Source: Amoeboaphelidium protococcarum
Taxonomy: Eukaryota; Aphelidiomycota; Aphelidea
NCBI GenBank assembly: GCA_023515745.1
Contig: JALECJ010000255.1
Location: 1,498,001-1,562,000, forward strand
Length of the DNA: 64,000 nt
Direction of reading: 5' to 3'
Part shown: in pieces, positions 53,244 to 64,000 of the stretch
Layout of the letters: each line of letters starts with the position of its first letter
How positions within the stretch are numbered: the stretch's first letter is position 1
Translations under genes and position numbers: made by a program
The notes under the pieces: model-generated
Databases searched by the model: none
What the model was told of the DNA's origin: nothing
Seen by the model: only the letters and a program-made list of their open reading frames with translations

Positions 53244-56200
53244 TCACTGGCAGACTAATTAAAGCCTTCCGCGCAATATATAGACATGTGCATACGACAA
53301 TATTTACTCATTTTACGCGACATAATCCTCAATAACCGAAAGCATTTGTCGATATTTATCGACATGCGGAACCTATAGTTTCAGGGAGCGATCATTAATC
53401 AATCTGACAATTTCTGACAAGATCAAATGCCAATTAACTTCAATAGGCTAATTGTAGGAATCTGGATTCCTAAGCATATCTTGCATCTTTATCGAGTCAA
53501 GGCAAAGTAATCCATCGCCGAGAATTTTTGTTATATACTTCTTAAAGATCACCAAGCTATCGTCATTGAGCGGATACTACCTTAATTAGCAGAATATGTC
53601 AGAGATAAGCAAATCGACCTACTTTGGAATGCCAGTCTTAATTTGTAAACCTTAAATTGCAGCATTTTATAGACGCACATCAGCAGAGAGTAGAGCACTC
53701 AGTATCACAAGAAGAGGCGATACGCACTAGCTCAAGAACGTGGAATGGTAACATTTGCTCGCTAATTAAACCGTGACCAATGATAAATCCTCATTTCCGC
53801 TGGAAAGGGTCAAATCATTCAGCAATATATCGTTCAACTTGTCCTACTATACTTAAAGATTATTTAGTAAAGCAGAAAGGATGACTTTCTTTTTACAGGA
53901 GGACATTCGCAAATACTCGACAATTGATAGTTCCTACAATGCAATTTTGGCACCTTCATCAAATCCATTACTGGCTTCATCGCCAAGTAAAGCAGAATTA
54001 ATAAATATACCCATCTCATCTTGAGATCCTTCGCTCAAACTGTTCATAAGTGAACTGTAATTCTAATGGGGGTTCACCCGATAAGTGGATCTGTTCAAGC
54101 AAAGCAATCCATGCTTAAAATTAGTAGATTATTTGCAACCAGAAGACTATAAAACACTTTTGACGCGTTCAGCACTGACGTTCATCATTGTAAGGCAATG
54201 TACCGCAGCAGAACGCACATGCCACATAAATGATCCTAATTTTCTGATCAGAGCAGCTTCTAATTCTTCATATCGATATCCAAATTGTCTTTACACATCG
54301 CTATCTAACAAGTCTTTGATCACGAGCATACACAGATACTAATTGTCGGCCTCCAAAGATTCAAGCAATAAAGCGTACAGATAAGATTGATGAGCTTTGA
54401 GATTCTTCAAGGTAGTATACCGGTTGACTAACTCTTTGCACAGCAATGAAAATAGACTTTGCATTGTATTTCTTGCCATTGCGCTCAAGTCAGATAATTT
54501 CATTTTTATGATGGAGCATGTAATTTCGGGCACAAAATACTGAACCATTTCAGACAGCGAATAATCTTCATAAATGTATCTGAGGACAAAGGCAGCATCA
54601 GACGCGTATTGTCCACACTTAAGTTCCGCGCTGAGACGACGTACTAATGAAATCAAAATCACTCTCTTTTCATCACCATTAAACGAATTCAAAATAGCTT
54701 TGATCTAGCCAGGTATTCCTGAAAATCGGCCATCAATTTTAAGAAATTAATACTACCCAGACAAAACGCCGTAAATAATCTGCTCAATCCACTCCTGTGG
54801 TATATGGGAATACATTTTTTAAGAGAGACAAGACGTCGTTAATTGTGATAGTAGCTGAGCACTAACTTGTGCTACGCCCCAATGAGAGAACACAGTTGAC
54901 ACTTTCATCAATTCTTACTAAACTTTAGAAACTTCAGCGATACCGATCGAAAGACACGATAGTTCAAAGCTGCACAGAGACACTATCGATTTCAACGCTT
55001 ATTCAACACAGCGCCAAGCAACTCGCTCTTAATCATCCTTGAGAAGCGATAACTAATTGGAAGACAACAGATTCGACTAGTTTTCCGGATTGTGACTTGA
55101 TTCTACTTCCAAAAGACACTATACAGCAAATTATAAATACATCCCAATGTCCTGCTTTACTGCAATCAAATCCCTCCTATCACAAAACTTTTCCATAGCC
55201 ATAATTATACCAAACAACGGTTACTGCAAAATACTGTGCTTATAGTTCTTAGAATCATAACGCTTCACTGTATCGACAAAGCAATCAATAATGCACTTTT
55301 ACACCGTATTAGGCTGTTAAGTTTACAACAAAGACAATTTAACCATATAGGACTCGACTATATTAGGCCTTTAACTTTCCGAAAGTTAACGCACAAGTTC
55401 ATTTACGGTCAAGGATTCCGCAGAGATGAATTCACCATATAGCTATGCAGCAGTAGATCGAGTTTCCTACGACAATGCCCACAGCTCTCTATCTGCAAAT
55501 TCCAAGATGTAGCTTATGTTTAACTTCATTGATGATAAAGCTTCCATGAGATTCTAACGCGAAATAGAATTCAAAAGCAGCAACAACTTGAGCGCAAGTA
55601 GAGTCTACGACTAAAGTGCGCCAGGAAGCATAAAGGGAGATAGGACCTCCAATATCTCGCATAATAGCTCTACATTTAATAAATTAGTGTCCCCTCCAAC
55701 TGCAAATTTACTCCCCAACTTTCCAATGGTGCGATTACTTGGGATAAAATGTTCTTGGAGCAAACGAATGAACTTTTAAATCTTACTATCACTAACCCGT
55801 CCATTAAGCTTAATGCTCGTGATTATAGCAGCCTGACATTGTTTTTCAATAATTGCACATTATAGTACTGATGCACACGTTAAAATAACCTTGAGCGCAG
55901 CTTGTCTCACAAAAAAGAAGTCATGCTTAAGCAGAACGACACACCTTTCAACTAGACATTTGATACAATCTTCACCAAGGACTTTGCACGCAACAAGATG
56001 ATTGAAATCATTCAAAGTCAAATGGCTGCATACCAAGACGAGGAGTAAAGCCCTGTCTATTCCTAACGATGATGGACTCGACGCAAAATCTTGGACCACA
56101 TACATCTAGAATCCGGAATACGCTTCGACCAGTCTTTTCAAAACATTAGAAGATACACGCTACAAATGATCATCATCAACAATCTCGCATACCAATTCTA

Positions 56201-57074
56201 ACAAACGATTGTACAGCTCATTCCAGTACTCTTAAATATCCTAAACTTTGTCTTACAGTTACAGCCATTACTGCTAGATAAAATCTATCACTATGAGCAG
56301 ATAATCCGAAGCAGCATTCATGGCATTAGCATCGGTTTAAAAAGAGTTGACAACTTCAGTGAGAACCTTCTAAAAATCCTCCAATTTAACTTCAACATTC
56401 AATATCTAAGCGCGCTTTATAGTTAAAGCTTTAAACTATAAGCGGCTTTTATGCCCAACTGGCATTCGGTTAATACAATCCTGAACAAGCATCAGTCCAG
56501 ATATATCAAGATAATTCAAAACATGACCGAGACATTTTGCATACAACTAGCGAGTCACTGACGAAGATTCGCATTACACCTGCTCTATCAGAATCACCAA
56601 TAATGCTTACATGTCAGAGGATCCAATTACAGACAAGTCCAATCCAATGAACAACTCAGTCCAAAGCTCTTTCAACTCAAACACGTCCAACTATTCAAAT
56701 AGACTAACAAGAATATCAAATTCCTCATAATTGCAGCTAAAATTCTGCTTAATATCACGTTCCACAAGTATCTATACCAATCTAAAATACACATCCTATT
56801 TATGATGATCAGTGTCCCAAGCCTACCGCAATTAAGTCATAATATCATCATTTATATCTTGATTGAAACTTCTGGATAGGAACACTGCAATAAGCTTATA
56901 ATACAATATCAAAAGACCAGGCAATATGGCTTGTATATCATATCTGACTAACGTGTCAAGCAGCTCCTAAACATCACAAAGATCCAAACTTTATATATTA
57001 CGCGTCTGACTGCGAACTTACGCGATATACAACTTTTGCAGACGTGAATACTGTCTCAAATTGACGTGCTTCAT
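53244..57074 (-). CDS. THADA/Trm732-like tRNA-methylation cofactor
   Basis: 1276 aa helical-repeat protein, single frame with TGA at 53244-53246. The segment at about 685-880 follows the conserved DUF2428 core of THADA/Trm732 in order: VAWRCVEQALKSIVSLC (THADA WRSMKEVALLLGMLC), VFSHWGVAQVSAQLLSQL (RHRGAFELAYTGFVKL), IPQEWIEQII (LPEQWLWSVL), FSGIPGQIKAILNS (RRSAGIPFYIQALLAS), and FVLRYIYEDYSLSEMVQYFV with MARNTMQSLFSLLC (LRALFRDTRL, VRNSSTLLFSAL). Trm732 partners with Trm7/FTSJ1 for 2'-O-methylation of tRNA position 32. Shorter than human THADA (1953) but close to yeast Trm732 (about 1420). Recognition is by eye; confidence is moderate. Confidence 0.6.
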
Positions 57075-59295
57075 TATTTCCCACCTTAAATCGATTTGAA
57101 TGTAGTGTGGAGAATAGAACGCGAGTTGAATTTTAAAGAAACAAAGCTTTGGATTTAGCTAAGCGATCAAAGAATCAAACCACAGATTTTTTCTGTAAAG
57201 CTTTCACTCAAGCAAAAGAATAATAGTTATGACTGAAACACGGTGTCTGAGAGACTCGTCCGCAGGGGGCCACCTTAATTACAGTCTTCATTATACAAAG
57301 CTAGGAGCATCTATCTGCAGGTACGGAATCCGAGAGCCGCAAAAGCGCGTCGCTATTTAAAGAGCAGAAACGAATATTTGTTTCTTACAACTGTTTTTGT
57401 TTTTAATGTACGAGAGCCGCAATCAGTGCCTCACATTAATACATAACGTTTTTGCACTTGTAATACGCGAATGCGACTTAACAAATTGATTAATTTTTGT
57501 GATTACTTTCTTATTTATATCATGCTGCAAAATCAAATGTATTAGTCATGCACCGTGTGTGTGTTGCTTTACTTTAATGTGCAACTTGCGCAACTGCAGC
57601 AGTATTCGTGTAAATATCTCAAGATTTTTAATATAGCAGTATTTGCTCCGCTTCTCTAGTAAAGAAATATATGCACCAAACCTCAAGCAAAAATTTGCAA
57701 ACTGTTTGTGAGTAGTGGTTGCTCGATCTTTGTCACAACTGATTGCTTAATGCGTTGATCTCGAAACTGGCGCTTGCAATTTAACAGTAAGTAAGCGATT
57801 ATTTGTGATAAATTGTTTTGATACTGAATGATACTTTATCATCTCTTACACACTATTCACTAAACTACTTTTTAATTTCGTACAATCTTATTTGCGAGAT
57901 AAGCATACAGGTATAAGCAATGCTGCATTGGGACGCCGTAGTGTTGTCATTACTTGCTGCGCCACCCCCCTTACGCCACTCTAAGATCTTACGCAATCAT
58001 ATTAAGATAGTTTTAGGCCAGGCCTAAATGCGAACCAAAGGATACAAGTAATTCAGTGCCTGCGCACTGAATTAGAAAAGAGTTTTAAGAGAGACGTCTT
58101 TAGTATATCAGCTAATGTTCGTGCTATTAATATAAGCTATCGCTTTTAATGGCAAAGCTATCACGCCTATTCAGCTTGTGATGATACAGCATTTCTACCG
58201 CATAAATTTAAGTTAACGCTGAGACGACAACGGCAATAAAAAATGATGGCCTGTATATAATGTTGATCCACCGAATTCCTGAATCAACAACCATTGACGG
58301 GGGCTTTTGTCAAAGTCTGATTGCTTATAATGCTGCCCGCTCAAAATCTATAAACGCGTCTCACCTTCTCAAACTCATGACAACTAATACATTAAAGCCG
58401 CCTTTAGCCGGATCAACTAACAATTACTTAAACGCAGAGACTAGGGATGCTCATATATACTTGACAATTTGTCTGCAGAATTTAAAGGCAGTCTTCTCTT
58501 ACAACACGTTGTTCCAAGTACTTTACGATTTCATAACTGAATAACATTTCCAGGGATTACCTGATTAGTCAAAAGAAATTCAGTACCTGCTATCCAACGC
58601 TGTTTAAAAATACCTAGTCTCAACACTCCGTGGCAGAAATCAAGCTCTACTTCTGAATTGATTGTTAATCATTCACGATCTTCATATGCATCTTTTGTTA
58701 CAGAAACGTTTATCTCTTTAAACTTCGACACGTTCTTGATGTTCCATAGCAGACTGAGAAGAGGGACCATAAGTGATATTCTGATTCCTCGTTGATCTTT
58801 AAGGACGGGTGGACGTATTTGAGCTTTAATCATCCATATTCTCCATGTTGTTTCAGAGTGCAAAAGAGAGGGACGCGTAGAGCTCAATCAGTGTGAAACA
58901 GTAAGAAACTTCGTGAGAAAAGTGAATCCGGGTTGTGGCCAAACTAAAGAAGCTATTTAAAATCTGAAAAAAGAATTGTAATCTACGCGTCAAATTAGCC
59001 AAGAATGTTCATTTGCAGATAGATTGAACGTCTGGGGGGAAAGTTTTTTTTTTGATGACGAACAGAATTTCCGGAAACTCTCAACCTAGGATTTGAAACG
59101 AATCGCCCGAAGAGGAAATGCATTGAAACCGACTGGCTTAATAGCGAACTACGTTCCGTTCGCGTTGCTCACTACTCTTGGTTCGCAATTAATAACAGCT
59201 CTCATAGTTCAGATAACTAAAACGCGACAAATATACGCAATCTCTTTAGTTGATATCTATATCCTAGTGTCTTTTGAATAGAATCAGTATCAAGC
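57075..59295. other. Large gene-poor gap
   Basis: 2.2 kb, the largest gap in the window. It contains one 133-codon frame (58260-58661, separate entry), an exact 12-bp direct repeat CGAGAGCCGCAA (57331-57342 and 57411-57422, 80 bp apart) and a C-run at about 57964-57970. No tRNA, LTR or terminal inverted repeat recognised. It lies directly upstream of the alpha-kinase/integrase pair. Confidence 0.4.
58260..58661 (+). CDS. Orphan small ORF in the gap
   Basis: 133 aa from ATG 58260 to TGA 58659 using UAR as Gln: starts MLIHRIPESTTIDGGFCQSL, includes RDAHIYLTICLQNLKAVFSY and ends STLRGRNQALLLN. The composition is protein-like (regular hydrophobics, several TAA/TAG Gln such as EQHFQGLPDQS), but I recognise no domain, and chance open frames of this size are expected when TGA is the only stop. 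It could be a small gene, a separate exon, or a relic of a mobile element. Confidence 0.25.
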
Positions 59296-61311
59296 ATGTT
59301 TAATCCGTTGTAAGATGTGTTATGTCCCAATTCGTCCGGACTCAAAAGGGAGGACTGTCATTGTGCTGGATGTAAATCTTGGCAATAGGCGCAAGCCTAG
59401 TTGATGCATTCACAAATGCAATTTGAGTAAAAGAAAAAGCTTGCGGTGCAGACAAGAACCGAGTCAATGGTAAATAGATTGCACAGTGGATACCAGACTA
59501 AGCCGCCGCCCCCTGTTCATAGAAACGGTCCTGGTAGTGGAAATAGAGGTTTGACGCGTAAAAACGCGCTGGTGCAAATTAGCATTGTCCCTTGTATTTC
59601 AGGATCAAAGGTTGGATAATTTAAGCGTCTGGAAAATGTTGGCCCATAGATGATTTAGATTGACAAGTATAATGACAATTATCAATCTGTCTTAGCATAA
59701 GCTTGTGCATTGTTTCACTATCAAGTTGAGCAATCGTCAATTGGACAAAGTCAAATCCACCAAATCCCCTAATTTGGAGTTGATTTTGACGTAATATAAT
59801 GGACCCAGAATATTCAATTGGCAGGATGTAAGTATACCTCTAATAAGGATAAGGTGCTATATTTGATTCCGTTGGTTGAAAGCAATCGCGTGTAATTGCA
59901 TCCTAGTTTAAAGAGAAACTATGAGTCTCTACAGTAGCTGAATTTTTTGAATGTCGAGGACTTTGATTACTAGTATGGTTTGCCAGATGAGAAGATGCAG
60001 GATAAGGATGATTTTGAAATTGTTGAACCGACGCGTACTTTAGATGAGCCTATTATTCAACCTGTCAAGCCTGTCAAAAAGATCAAATCTGCGCAGGAGT
60101 CTACGATCATACCTGTCAGTTCAAATGTTGCGAGAAATAGTTAGATTGAACATAAGAATAAGTTTTGCTAGTTTGAAAACATTTCCAAGGTGTCCCCTCA
60201 GCGTGTAATAAAAAATACGCGCTCCTTGTAAGGCAGTGTGGTTGTGCATGTCTACGACTATGAAACAGGCTCCTGGTTCACTGAGGATCCAGGAGTAGTT
60301 GGAATGCCAGATCTGGCAGGAAAGACTAACAAAGGGAATATAAAAAGATGCTACTATAATGGATCTCTGGTCAAGTTTTTTCCAGATCTGCCAGTAGTCT
60401 TTAAGTGCGCAATTGATAAGGATGACGATGATTATGGATTACATGCTAGGGAAATATTAAACTCTGTTTGCGCTCAAAGGTGCTTCCTAGATTTTGACGC
60501 GGAATTGATTAAGACGCCGCTGGGTTAAGAATATCTATAGGTTGCTGGTGAGTAGCGTGGAGTTTGTGCTGGCGTGATGCTGGAGATTAGAGACAAATAA
60601 AATGAGGAATTTGGTGATATGGTGGATCTAGCAAAGATATGGACAGTTGAACCCTTCGTAGATGGCCAATTTGTGAAGTATATCGACAACGAGCATTTTA
60701 TGCAAATATGTGATGATGATCAGACTTATGAGGAGAACTTTTGTGAAGAAGTGGCCTGGGCTTTTGCCCATTACTCTTATTATTGGTTTGAGAAGGAGAA
60801 CTACGAGTAAATGATAGTTGATATTCAAGGCTCTAAGTGTCACTTTACAGATCTTTAGGTGTGCACTGTCAATGGCACCGATTGCAGTATTGGCAATATG
60901 GGTTTACCAGCAATTGTGAAGTTCTTCGTTATGCACTAGTGCAATTAGATTTGCAAGGCTTTGCATTTAGATGTCGCGACCATTCCGTCTTTAGTAATGG
61001 AGAAGATTATGGAAGATTCTCTCTTAATGGATAAATTCGAGTCCACTGTGTTTGGATCTCCAGCATAGGCCGCTCCTAATCCTCTTGGATAGTAGAAGAC
61101 ATCATTGAAGTCGGATGTCTCCATAACTTCTGTGTCTAAACAGGTAGAAGTTAATAATCAAGCCACTCAGGATTTGCAGATAGTAAAGGAGAAATCTAAG
61201 ATTAAGTTGGTGGATCCTATTGTTAAAAACATACGTCCGTCTAGCAGAAGACCTAATACGCGTGCTAAAAATGCTGCGTAGAAGAAATTGCCAACTTTGA
61301 CTGAGGATTGA
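59296..61311 (+). CDS. Alpha-kinase domain protein
   Basis: 671 aa. The N-terminal 310 residues are unfamiliar: a Cys/His cluster (CPNSSGLKREDCHCAGCKSW) and a Gln-rich part. From about 315 (VVVHVYDYETGSWFTEDPG) to about 570 lies an alpha-kinase catalytic domain: CYYNGSLVKFF, WTVEPFVDGQFVKYIDNE (eEF2K-like YTVERYIxGxYxKYxNN), QMIVDIQGSKCHFTDLQV (VVDIQGVGDLYTDPQI), VNGTDCSIGNMGLPAIVKFF (Gly-rich loop) and CNQICKAFHL with the zinc-binding Cys pair. Alpha-kinases are atypical Ser/Thr kinases (eEF2 kinase, MHCK). The substrate cannot be told. TDP of the canonical motif is TDL here. The start ATG follows two in-frame TGAs at 59251 and 59275. Convergent with the integrase gene, 83 bp apart. Confidence 0.87.
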
Positions 61312-61394
61312 GTATTTAGTAGCTCTGGAGGAGTTAACAATGAGTACGTAAATAGTAATAGCAATAAGAAATTTTTAATTAATCATACCATTCT

Positions 61395-62774
61395 TCACTA
61401 AGCAATTTCCTACCCTCTCACTTACTATTCTGCTATCAACAATTAATCTCTAAATGCATCCAGCGCGCTTACGAGATCGCCATCGGACACTAAAGCCTTG
61501 AACACATCTCGACAATTGTCAAAGGTAAGTTGATCAAAACCTTTCTCTATAACAACTTCATCAATAAGATGCCTAGCGTAATTGATTCTAAACCTATCAT
61601 TCATATCTATAGTACTTGGTCCAAACAATTGAATAGCCATATCACGCATGTCTTGAGGAGGCTCCAAACCACATTCTACTCCATCAAACATCTCGGGAAC
61701 TTGATAACGCATGATGGGCTGTCCTTGATTTCGAATCTTATGGTAATTCCACAAGGTGGTAATTTTATCTAAACACTCAGCGATATAATGTCCAAAACAA
61801 TACTGAGAAATTGTCTTATGAGAATAAAGCGTGGTATTAAAATAACCTGCAAAGTGAAGATTGTTCAGCGTTCCTATCCAATATTCAAGCCCATAATGAT
61901 TCTATCTGCCCCAGTAACTTTCTATACGCGTATTGAAATTGGATGAACCCACAATATAAGAGTTCTCACCTACCAATATTTCTTGCAATTACTTGATGTA
62001 ATTGTTCTCAGTTCCGCCATCAACACGAACTTTTCCAGGCATAACATTGCATTTGTCAGCCGCATCCAGAAAATATTCCAGTATGTAACGCGCGGGCCTA
62101 TTCGTATCTGCGACCATACTAAACACAACATACCTACTAAAACCATCTACACACGCACTTATTCCAAAGCCAAACTACGACAGCTTATCGAAGCCATCTA
62201 TATGCCACACTTAATTAGGACCATCATTTTAATATTCACGGCGTTTCAACTTGCGCCTTTTACGCATTTACACAGCCTCTGGATTGTCGAATCTTTAGCA
62301 AACCATAACCATGTCTCGAGATACTTATTGGCCTGATAGTTCACGAAGGACTTATGTAGTTGATCTAATTCCCAATCTTTCACCTTCATCCTGATTTACA
62401 ACATGCACTAAATCCAAAACTTCGACAGGAGATAGCGCACAATGTCTCGTTCCAATTTAATGCTGCGACAAAATCGATTGCAAAGTCCTTAAGGACATTT
62501 AAATATTATGCTTCTATTTCAGCCAATCCAATAATTATTGTTAAGTGGACCCGCCATTAATTAGATGGCGAGCTTCTTCAATCCAATGTTCACTTTAATC
62601 CGCAAATGTGGCTCTATTTAAAGCAGTACTCAATCCATGTTCAGTCATAAACCGGTCCAATTTGGACTTGGAGCAGATTGTTCCACTAGAATTTAGAGTA
62701 TCTAAAATGTCCTTGCGCTTCAAACCTTAATTTACTAACTGCCGTACCTGTTCCAAGTCGATTTCTTAAGACAT
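61395..62774 (-). mobile_element. DDE integrase-core protein (transposon-derived or domesticated)
   Basis: 459 aa uninterrupted frame. The N-terminal 150 residues hold helix-turn-helix-like units (VRQLVNQGLKRKDILDTLNS; EEARHLINGGSTQQQLLDWL). A basic linker RKRRKLKRRE precedes the RNase-H-like integrase core with a full triad: D193 (QVWHIDGFDKL), D252 (VRVDGGTEN) and E285 (NTRIESYWGR). The order HxDGxxKLxxxGF...VDGFSRxxVF...VRxDxGxEN...RIExxW matches the stand-alone integrase-core family found scattered in animal and fungal genomes. No reverse transcriptase or protease lies nearby and no terminal inverted repeats were found by eye. It uses UAR Gln codons like its neighbours (for example DQLLIAEQQ at the C-terminus), so it is adapted to this code. 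Confidence 0.85.
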
Positions 62775-63642
62775 TTTGCTGCAAAAAATGAATTCGAGTT
62801 AAGATGTCCCCTATTATAAGGCGGATATAGTGCATGATAAGAAACAAAATAGCAATGAATTTATTTTTAAAATTACAAAACAAAATAAAAATTAAAAATC
62901 ATTTAAAATATTAATGGGAACTTTCATTTTACTTTCTATGTTTAGTAATTTTAAACTGCGAGGCGGTTTTGCGTTTCTCGAACTCCGTATGCAGGAGAAA
63001 ATTGCAAAAAGTCATTTGCTGCGCCATGCATATTGCGGGTCAAGAATATTGCCCAGATTCAGATACTAGAAGCCCATAAACTTAGGTACCACAATGCTAT
63101 CTTCAAGGAATCATGTGCATGACATAAAGTGTTAATCAGCAGCAATTGAGACGGAATTTCCCTTTTCGGAACAGCGACGTGACTGAAACGACGCGCGATG
63201 CTCAGCCACACTTGGAATAAACGCCGCTTGAGCGACCCCTTTCTCTCTCTCACTTCCCTTCCGCTCTCTCTTGTGTGTGCGCAGAAGAAGAACAACGAAC
63301 GGGAAAAAGCCACTTTTCACTCTCCACACTCAGTCACACTTTGTTTCTGTATAGGGCGTCTCTGTTGGTGTCACTTTCATTGTATATACTGTATATATAG
63401 ATCTCATCTAGCCCGTATTTACACTAAATAAATTGTACACGTCTGCGTCTGCTGTTCTTGTCATCGGCGAGATCATTTGTAATAAATACATCAGTTAATC
63501 AGATTATACGTCTTGTTGGATAAAGTGTGTGTATATATTGCATGTATGTATTTAACTCATTATCAAATTCAAACATTATTTATTACCATATTCGCGCTTG
63601 TAGACAGATAGATTGAAAAAAATAAAGATTACTGTATTAGAG
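62775..63642. other. Intergenic, integrase 5' side and promoter of the last gene
   Basis: 868 bp. An A/T-rich tract at 62860-62920 lies next to the integrase start. A CT-rich block (CTTTCTCTCTCTCACTTCCC, about 63239-63258) resembles pyrimidine tracts upstream of other genes here. Short open frames in this part have no recognisable content. Confidence 0.4.
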
Positions 63643-64000
63643 ATGGAAACGAGTAAGACATATGCGTCGATTCTGGCGTAAAAGAGAGATGAATAAGATT
63701 AGAAATTAGAATCTGCTGAGATGCAGTCGTAGAGTATTAGCATGGACATTGATGGGCCACTGAGTGCTGAATAGCTCATCGCTTCTGATAAATCTGACAG
63801 ATTGGGTGGCGATCGTAAAGATGATGAAGACCGTCTATTCACTCCTCCCCAGTCTTAGTCTAATGAGGCCACACCTGTAGATTCAACAACACCAACTCCT
63901 GAGCATTCTATGAACTAGTCCGTGTCTACACGTTCCAGCAACAAGTCTTACCATCCGAATGATTCATAAAATGGCTCTTAAGTCAGCTCTAGCCGTGATG
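63643..64000 (+). CDS. Start of a Gln/Ser-rich protein (truncated by window end)
   Basis: Frame from ATG 63643 remains open to the right edge (at least 119 codons). It starts METSKTYASILAQKRDEQDQ and continues with low-complexity Ser/Thr/Pro/Gln/Asp sequence such as RLFTPPQSQSNEATPVDSTT. About a dozen glutamines are TAA/TAG. The domain content lies beyond the window; no family can be named. Confidence 0.6.

Noticed and set aside
58669..58887. Minus-strand 72-codon frame in the 57-59 kb gap
   Set aside because: Basic, low-information sequence with no motif; length expected by chance when TGA is the only stop.

Overview
This is a compact, intron-poor protist/fungal-type nuclear genome segment that only makes sense if UAA and UAG are read as glutamine and UGA is the sole stop. 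Almost every long gene is broken by TAA/TAG under the standard code, yet these fall at positions where homologous families carry Gln or polyQ, and every reconstructed gene ends in TGA. Only five short introns (58-76 bp, GT...AG, all near the 5' end) were recognised. The gene set is opisthokont, probably a zoosporic fungus or a close relative. The protein kinase C has the fungal Pkc1 layout (HR1-HR1-C2-C1-C1-kinase) and the DYG motif of fungal Pkc1. RVS161, PWP1, UTP13 and CLF1 homologues are present, and the ciliary-type kinase MOK suggests a flagellated stage. Species assignment is inference.

Layout. 1-6.9 kb: 3' end of an unknown gene, RVS161-type BAR protein, glutaredoxin-like SH3BGRL protein, Pkc1. 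7.5-13.5 kb: thymidylate synthase (with MluI cell-cycle boxes upstream) divergent from glucosidase II alpha, then a mitochondrial RF2-type release factor. 13.6-19.9 kb: HEATR5/Laa1-like giant HEAT protein. 20-28.7 kb: double-SWIB protein, MOK kinase, a disordered unknown, a DUF4211-like protein, a Sec14/BCH-RhoGAP, and a mitochondrial nucleotide/NAD-type carrier whose reading frame has no TGA until it is inside the RhoGAP gene on the other strand. 29-34.5 kb: UNC80-like protein. 35-40.2 kb: secreted alpha-amylase, ribosomal P1, ARS2/Serrate. 40.4-50.4 kb: 3-hydroxyacyl-CoA dehydratase, CLF1/CRNKL1, PWP1 and UTP13 (divergent pair), dTDP-glucose 4,6-dehydratase-like protein. 50.5-57 kb: purple-acid-phosphatase-like metallophosphoesterase and a THADA/Trm732-like protein. 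57-59.3 kb: a large gene-poor gap with one small orphan ORF. 59.3-62.8 kb: alpha-kinase and a DDE integrase-core protein. The window ends in the start of a Gln/Ser-rich protein.

Functional themes are housekeeping: ribosome biogenesis (PWP1, UTP13, P1), RNA processing (ARS2, CLF1, THADA-like), ER glycoprotein and lipid metabolism (glucosidase II, dehydratase), cell-wall/Rho signalling (Pkc1, RhoGAP, RVS161) and membrane trafficking (HEATR5). No rRNA, convincing tRNA or CRISPR array was seen. In coordinates of spliced genes the full span is given and the exons are listed in the evidence.
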